40,143 nt of DNA. Origin: Collimonas sp. OK242 (GTDB taxonomy: Bacteria > Pseudomonadota > Gammaproteobacteria > Burkholderiales > Burkholderiaceae_D). Position numbers and translations under genes: made by a program. The stretch is taken from NCBI RefSeq assembly GCF_900107095.1, contig NZ_FNOR01000027.1, positions 1 to 40,143 on the forward strand, written 5' to 3'. Below, piece by piece: positions 39,686-40,143 of the stretch. A model generated the notes under the pieces. That model saw only the letters and a list, made by a program, of their open reading frames with translations, ran no database searches and was not told the DNA's origin. Numbering within the stretch: the stretch's first letter is position 1; each line of letters opens with the position of its first letter.

Positions 39686-40143
39686 ATGAATTTCGCGCAG
39701 GATGGGAAGAGTCCTCCCAGAAATCTAGTGGGCATCAGCGTGGTTGTTCTTCTGCACGTAGCTCTAATTTATGCGTTGATTACAGGGCTAGCCCGTAAAG
39801 TTGTTGAAGTGATTCAGCAACCGGTAGAGACCAAGCTCATCGAAGAGATCAAGCCGCCGCCACCGCCGCCGCCGGACAAACCAGTGCCGCCACCGCCAAA
39901 AACGGTCGCCCCGCCGCCGCCATTCGTGCCTCCACCAGAGGTAAAAGTAGCGCCGCCGCCGCAAGAGAACGTGATTGCAGCTGTAACCAACGTCAAACCA
40001 CCGACCAATGACTTGCCTACTTCTGTGGCGCAACCATCGGCTACCGGCGAAGCCGGACCATCGCATACCAGTGCAAAAATTGCCGGCAATTGCGAGAAGC
40101 CGGAATACCCGAGATCTTCCTTGCGTAATGAGGAAGAGGGCAT
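39686..40143 (+). CDS. tonB: TonB energy-transducing protein, 3' end cut off by the window
   Basis: The frame begins with ATG 39686 after a near-perfect AAGGAGG and continues open to the window edge, giving 152 residues. It has a short cytoplasmic start, one membrane helix (about 14-36, containing Ser18 and His24, like the S...H signature of TonB), and a proline-rich periplasmic spacer (about 55-95, runs of PPPP with Lys and Val). It ends with the beginning of the C-terminal domain (CEKPEYPRSSLRNEEEG), which binds receptor TonB boxes. It works with ExbB/ExbD to power outer-membrane receptors. The exbD at the other end of the window is about 39 kb away, so this is probably the tonB of a separate system. 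The stop lies outside. Confidence 0.88.
   Translation, partial: MNFAQDGKSPPRNLVGISVVVLLHVALIYALITGLARKVVEVIQQPVETKLIEEIKPPPPPPPDKPVPPPPKTVAPPPPFVPPPEVKVAPPPQENVIAAVTNVKPPTNDLPTSVAQPSATGEAGPSHTSAKIAGNCEKPEYPRSSLRNEEEG

Noticed and set aside
39836-39965. Repetitive CCGCC tracts, possible CRISPR or short tandem repeat
   Set aside because: These encode the proline-rich spacer of TonB, and unit length and spacing are irregular.

Overview
The window is a high-GC, densely coded, single-copy stretch of a Gram-negative chromosome. Gene content (chitin and amino-sugar use, TonB/ExbD, ArgA fused from kinase-like and GNAT domains, YggX, many LysR/Lrp/GntR regulators) suggests a betaproteobacterium of the Oxalobacteraceae, and the chitinase load points to a Collimonas-like soil bacterium. 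The taxon is an inference. No rRNA, tRNA, CRISPR array or complete insertion sequence was seen.

Region 1 (1-11291) is a chitin/amino-sugar module. The 3' end of exbD is followed by a tightly packed plus-strand operon: GlcNAc kinase, GntR regulator (NagQ/DasR type), nagA, SIS-domain nagB-II, a cytoplasmic two-domain GH3 hexosaminidase, an AmpG-like MFS transporter, a secreted GH16-like enzyme and a secreted GH18 chitinase. A bidirectional hairpin terminator separates it from a convergent second GH18 chitinase that carries a chitin-binding domain. The operon and the second chitinase start from near-identical promoter/operator blocks, so they probably form one regulon. The inferred flow is: secreted chitinases cut chitin, oligomers enter the periplasm and then the cytoplasm through the MFS protein, GH3 releases GlcNAc, and NagK, NagA and NagB-II convert it to fructose-6-phosphate.

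Region 2 (11310-17242) holds housekeeping or unlinked genes: a secreted M16 double-domain protease, yggX, argA, an unrecognised gene and a small CusF-like periplasmic copper-binding protein.

Region 3 (17243-22613) is a catabolic minus-strand row (TtuC/DmlA-like dehydrogenase, succinate-semialdehyde-type dehydrogenase, AstE/AspA-like hydrolase, cupin). It is controlled by a divergent LysR gene with a clean palindromic operator. A 267-bp MITE-like element has landed in this row and supplies the stop codon of the semialdehyde dehydrogenase.

Region 4 (22660-39343) concerns amino compounds: an Lrp regulator, class III aminotransferase, GhrA-like dehydrogenase and double GNAT protein on the minus strand. 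On the plus strand are an aldehyde dehydrogenase, a type II HAD protein, a PuuB-like oxidase and a seven-gene operon. That operon couples a Dpp/Opp-type ABC importer to a three-component flavin/iron-sulfur dehydrogenase of the opine oxidase / HcnABC / hydroxyproline dehydrogenase architecture. The substrate cannot be read from the sequence. The window ends in the 5' part of a tonB gene.
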